Source: CAWDDA01 sp963813345
GTDB lineage: Bacteria > Acidobacteriota > Blastocatellia > RBC074
Direction of reading: 5' to 3'
NCBI GenBank assembly: GCA_963813345.1
Contig: CAWEYR010000028.1
Span: 62,001-126,000, forward strand
Length of the DNA stretch: 64,000 nt
Program-made: the position numbers and the translations under genes
The notes under the pieces: generated by a model
Databases searched by the model: none
What the model was told of the DNA's origin: nothing
What the model saw: the letters and a program-made list of their open reading frames with translations, nothing else
Shown here: positions 62,091 through 64,000 of the stretch, one piece after another
How positions within the stretch are numbered: the first letter of the stretch is position 1
Layout: the number at the start of each line of letters is the position of its first letter

Positions 62091-62235
62091 GGAAGGGGTC
62101 AGGGGTCGGGGGTCAGGGGTCAAGAAGGTACGTAGTTCAAGCTTTAGCTTGATCGTTCCATTCGAGTTACTCGAATGTGCAAGCTAAAGCTTGAACTCCG
62201 GTACCCTGTACCTCCTTGAACCTGACCCCTACCTT
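62091..62235. repeat. Heptamer-bracketed inverted repeat, family C (copy 3)
   Basis: GGGGTCA units (62094-62121) precede GGTACGTAGTTCAAGC then TTTAGCTTGATCG; the partner CAAGCTAAAGCTTGAACTCC is followed by GGTACCCTGTACCTCC and TTGAACCTGACCCC, the inverted heptamer. The centre TTCCATTCGAGTTACTCGAA nearly equals that of family B copy 1. The isomerase gene ends inside it. Confidence 0.93.
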
Positions 62236-63124
62236 TCTCCGCCAGGATCGCCTTCAGGTGAGTGATGTTACTTTCGGTGGCCTGGTCGTATTCCGCGGCC
62301 GAGATCAACCCTGAACCATGCTCCTGGATGAATTTCAGATCGCCCTCGGCGGCACCCATATCGGATTCCGCCTTCTCCGCTGAGCGCGCGAGTGGCGTTC
62401 GATCGGCGGGAAGAACGAACTCTGCCGTCAGACGGCCCTGAAAATTCACCTCCTTAAGTGTATTCAGCACCTCACGCCAGTCGTATTTTCCCTGACCTGC
62501 GGGTTTCCGGTTGTTATCAGCCACATGAAAATCGTAGAGCTTGTCGCCAACTGCGCGAATCGCAGCCATCGGGTCGACTTCTTCGATATTGATGTGAAAC
62601 GCATCGAGGGTTACGCCGACATTCGGCCGTCCAACTTCCTCAGCCAGCCGCAACGCCTGATCGTGGCGATTGATAAGGTAGGTCTCAAAGCGGTTAAGCG
62701 GCTCAATCCCGATGCGAATACCGTACTCAAGCGCGAAGTCTGCAACCTCTTTCAATCCCTCAACCGCCCATTCCCATTCCTGCGCCGGTGAGGCCAGCGG
62801 TTTGAGCTTGCCAACCGTTGAAGGCACTACACAGAAAAACTGGCCTCCAAGCGCGTGAGCAAGCCCTATGCAGTCTTTCATGTATTTGATGGTACCAAGA
62901 CGGACGTACTTGTCATCGTGAATCAGATCGCGTCCCGGCATCATCATCGTCACGCTTCCCCAGCACTCGAGCTTGTATCTGTCCAGCAGACGGCGCACGT
63001 CGTCGGTGTTGTATCGAGCCGGCTCGCCGCTGATCTCAATGCCGTCGTAGCCGAATCGGCTCAGACGTTCGAGCGTCGTCTCAATTGGCTCAGGACGCAT
63101 CCAGTTATGCATCGCGAATTTCAT
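62144..63124 (-). CDS. Sugar phosphate isomerase/epimerase family TIM-barrel protein
   Basis: Intact frame of 326 residues; about 298 are the xylose-isomerase-like TIM barrel. Motifs: G-Y-D-G-I-E-I-S-G-E near the N-terminus, V-V-P-S-T-V-G, I-R-I-G-I-E-P-L-N-R-F-E-T with the metal-binding Glu, V-G-V-T-L-D-A-F-H-I-N-I-E-E with Asp and His, L-Y-D-F-H-V-A-D-N-N-R and L-T-A-E-F-V. It resembles hydroxypyruvate isomerase/epimerase relatives used on keto-sugars. The natural end is near L-A-E-K-G-R; the last 28 residues (with R-V-T-R-M-E-R-S-S) are encoded by the repeat element, which supplies the stop. One base separates its start from the GMC gene. Confidence 0.85.
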   Translation of the reverse strand: MKFAMHNWMRPEPIETTLERLSRFGYDGIEISGEPARYNTDDVRRLLDRYKLECWGSVTMMMPGRDLIHDDKYVRLGTIKYMKDCIGLAHALGGQFFCVVPSTVGKLKPLASPAQEWEWAVEGLKEVADFALEYGIRIGIEPLNRFETYLINRHDQALRLAEEVGRPNVGVTLDAFHINIEEVDPMAAIRAVGDKLYDFHVADNNRKPAGQGKYDWREVLNTLKEVNFQGRLTAEFVLPADRTPLARSAEKAESDMGAAEGDLKFIQEHGSGLISAAEYDQATESNITHLKAILAEKGRGQVQGGTGYRSSSFSLHIRVTRMERSS

Positions 63125-63125
63125 A

Positions 63126-64000
63126 TCACAGATTTCCCATCCGTCTTTGCTCTGCTATGTAACGCGCGCTGCGCACGGCAATGGCGGCGATGGTCAACGT
63201 AGGATTCTTTTCCGGAAAGGTCGTGAAACAGCTTCCGTCAACAACAAACAGATTTTTGATCTCGTGCGACTGGCAATAGGAGTTGAGCACTGAGGTTTTC
63301 GCATCAGTGCCCATTCGCACGGTACCCACTTCATGACTCGAAAAGCCGCCGGGCCTGTTACCTCCCTGTAACATCAATTCAGTGCCACAAGCCTCCAGGA
63401 TTTCCAGAACGCTCTCCCGCATATCGTTGAAAACCTTCACGTCGTTTTCGCCCCAGGTGAACTGAACAACCGGTATCGGAATACCGTGCGCGTCCGTCTT
63501 GTTCGGATCGACCATTACGCGGTTGTCAGGACGATGCAGTACTTTTCCCCATACACCGATTTGGAACATCGAAGGTTGCAATTCACGTACGCGTCGCTTG
63601 TAGCCATCGCCGAAACCGCCAATCGACTTCGCCTGATACGGCCACTGCCAGCTCCCGTAGTTGAGTTGCATCCCATAGCCACCCGCATAATCCTTTTTGC
63701 CGCGCAGGTGATTGAAACGGGGAATGTAGCTGTGATCCGATACCCCATCACCGGAGAAGGTCTGTTTGCCAACCAACTCCTTAAGATAGCCCGTCGCTCC
63801 CCAGATGATGTGACCTCCGAGATGGCGTCCCACCTGATCATTACTGTTGGCCAATCCATTTGGGAATTTCGTGCTCTTTGAGTTGAGGAGCAGCCGCGCT
63901 GATTCAATCGATGCGCAGCTGACTATGACGATACGTGCTCGAATCTCTTCTTCTCTACCCGTCGCGCGATCAATTATGGAGACGCCAGTCACGATGCCTT
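63126..64000 (-). CDS. GMC family oxidoreductase, N-terminal part outside the window
   Basis: C-terminal 290 or so residues of an FAD-dependent glucose-methanol-choline oxidoreductase. Visible: R-I-V-I-V-S-C-A-S-I-E-S-A-R-L-L-L (end of the FAD domain), W-G-K-V-L-H-R-P-D-N-R-V, S-S-H-E-V-G-T-V-R-M-G-T and D-G-S-C-F-T-T-F-P-E-K-N-P-T-L-T-I-A-A, the latter with the conserved catalytic-region residues. The H-E-V-G-T-x-R-M-G form and overall sequence fit the membrane-linked sugar/gluconate dehydrogenase branch. It is open at the window edge and is the first gene of a pair with the isomerase. Confidence 0.88.
   Translation of the reverse strand, partial: GIVTGVSIIDRATGREEEIRARIVIVSCASIESARLLLNSKSTKFPNGLANSNDQVGRHLGGHIIWGATGYLKELVGKQTFSGDGVSDHSYIPRFNHLRGKKDYAGGYGMQLNYGSWQWPYQAKSIGGFGDGYKRRVRELQPSMFQIGVWGKVLHRPDNRVMVDPNKTDAHGIPIPVVQFTWGENDVKVFNDMRESVLEILEACGTELMLQGGNRPGGFSSHEVGTVRMGTDAKTSVLNSYCQSHEIKNLFVVDGSCFTTFPEKNPTLTIAAIAVRSARYIAEQRRMGNL

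Overview
The window looks like chromosomal DNA from an acidobacterium, perhaps of the Blastocatellia/Pyrinomonadales type. That is an inference from gene content: Oar-like TonB-dependent receptors with an N-terminal carboxypeptidase-regulatory-like domain, an acidobacterial VWFA-type protein, many secreted TPR proteins, CRTAC1/ASPIC-UnbV beta-propellers, and paired PSCyt1-DUF1549-DUF1553 plus DUF1501 genes. I saw no rRNA, tRNA, CRISPR array, transposase, integrase or phage gene.

Layout. 0-9.6 kb: the 3' part of a penicillin-acylase family gene, then a minus-strand run (crotonase, ClpA, ClpS, beta-propeller, TPR protein, DUF421 membrane protein). 9.6-15.1 kb (+): PSCyt1-DUF1549-DUF1553, DUF1501, a Dabb-fold protein and a DUF1080 protein. 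15.2-23.3 kb: a CoA-binding protein, an AlkZ-related winged-helix protein, a second DUF1501/PSCyt pair with a LamG insertion, and a YdbS/YdbT-like pair of PH-domain membrane proteins. 23.3-27.7 kb (-): FAH-family enzyme, an alkyltransferase-like protein, a methyltransferase, a cyclase-family hydrolase, CoaE and FolD. 27.8-30.4 kb (+): a secreted GH29 fucosidase. 30.4-52.6 kb: a cell-envelope block with two Oar-like receptors, five TPR proteins, a VWFA protein, a seven-haem cytochrome c and two CRTAC1 proteins. 52.7-64 kb (-): glycerol kinase, an Omp85/TamB/TPR operon, and a TIM-barrel isomerase with a GMC oxidoreductase that runs off the end.

Two patterns cut across the window. First, many conserved genes are split by single-base frameshifts while the protein similarity continues in the next frame (ClpA, both receptors, VWFA, CoaE, Omp85, TamB and others). 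This is most simply an indel-prone assembly, so I annotate each as one gene over its whole span. Second, gene ends are decorated with several families of long inverted repeats. Their stems differ between copies by paired changes, some are bracketed by inverted heptanucleotide tandem repeats, and several supply the first or last codons of neighbouring proteins. I consider this palindrome system the most unusual feature here.

How the genes may work together (inference): the receptor, TPR, multihaem and CRTAC1 genes form two related modules for outer-membrane uptake or periplasmic assembly. The TamB and Omp85 genes build the outer membrane. DUF1080, GMC oxidoreductase, TIM-barrel isomerase, GH29 and the PSCyt/DUF1501 genes suggest periplasmic attack on plant or microbial glycans.
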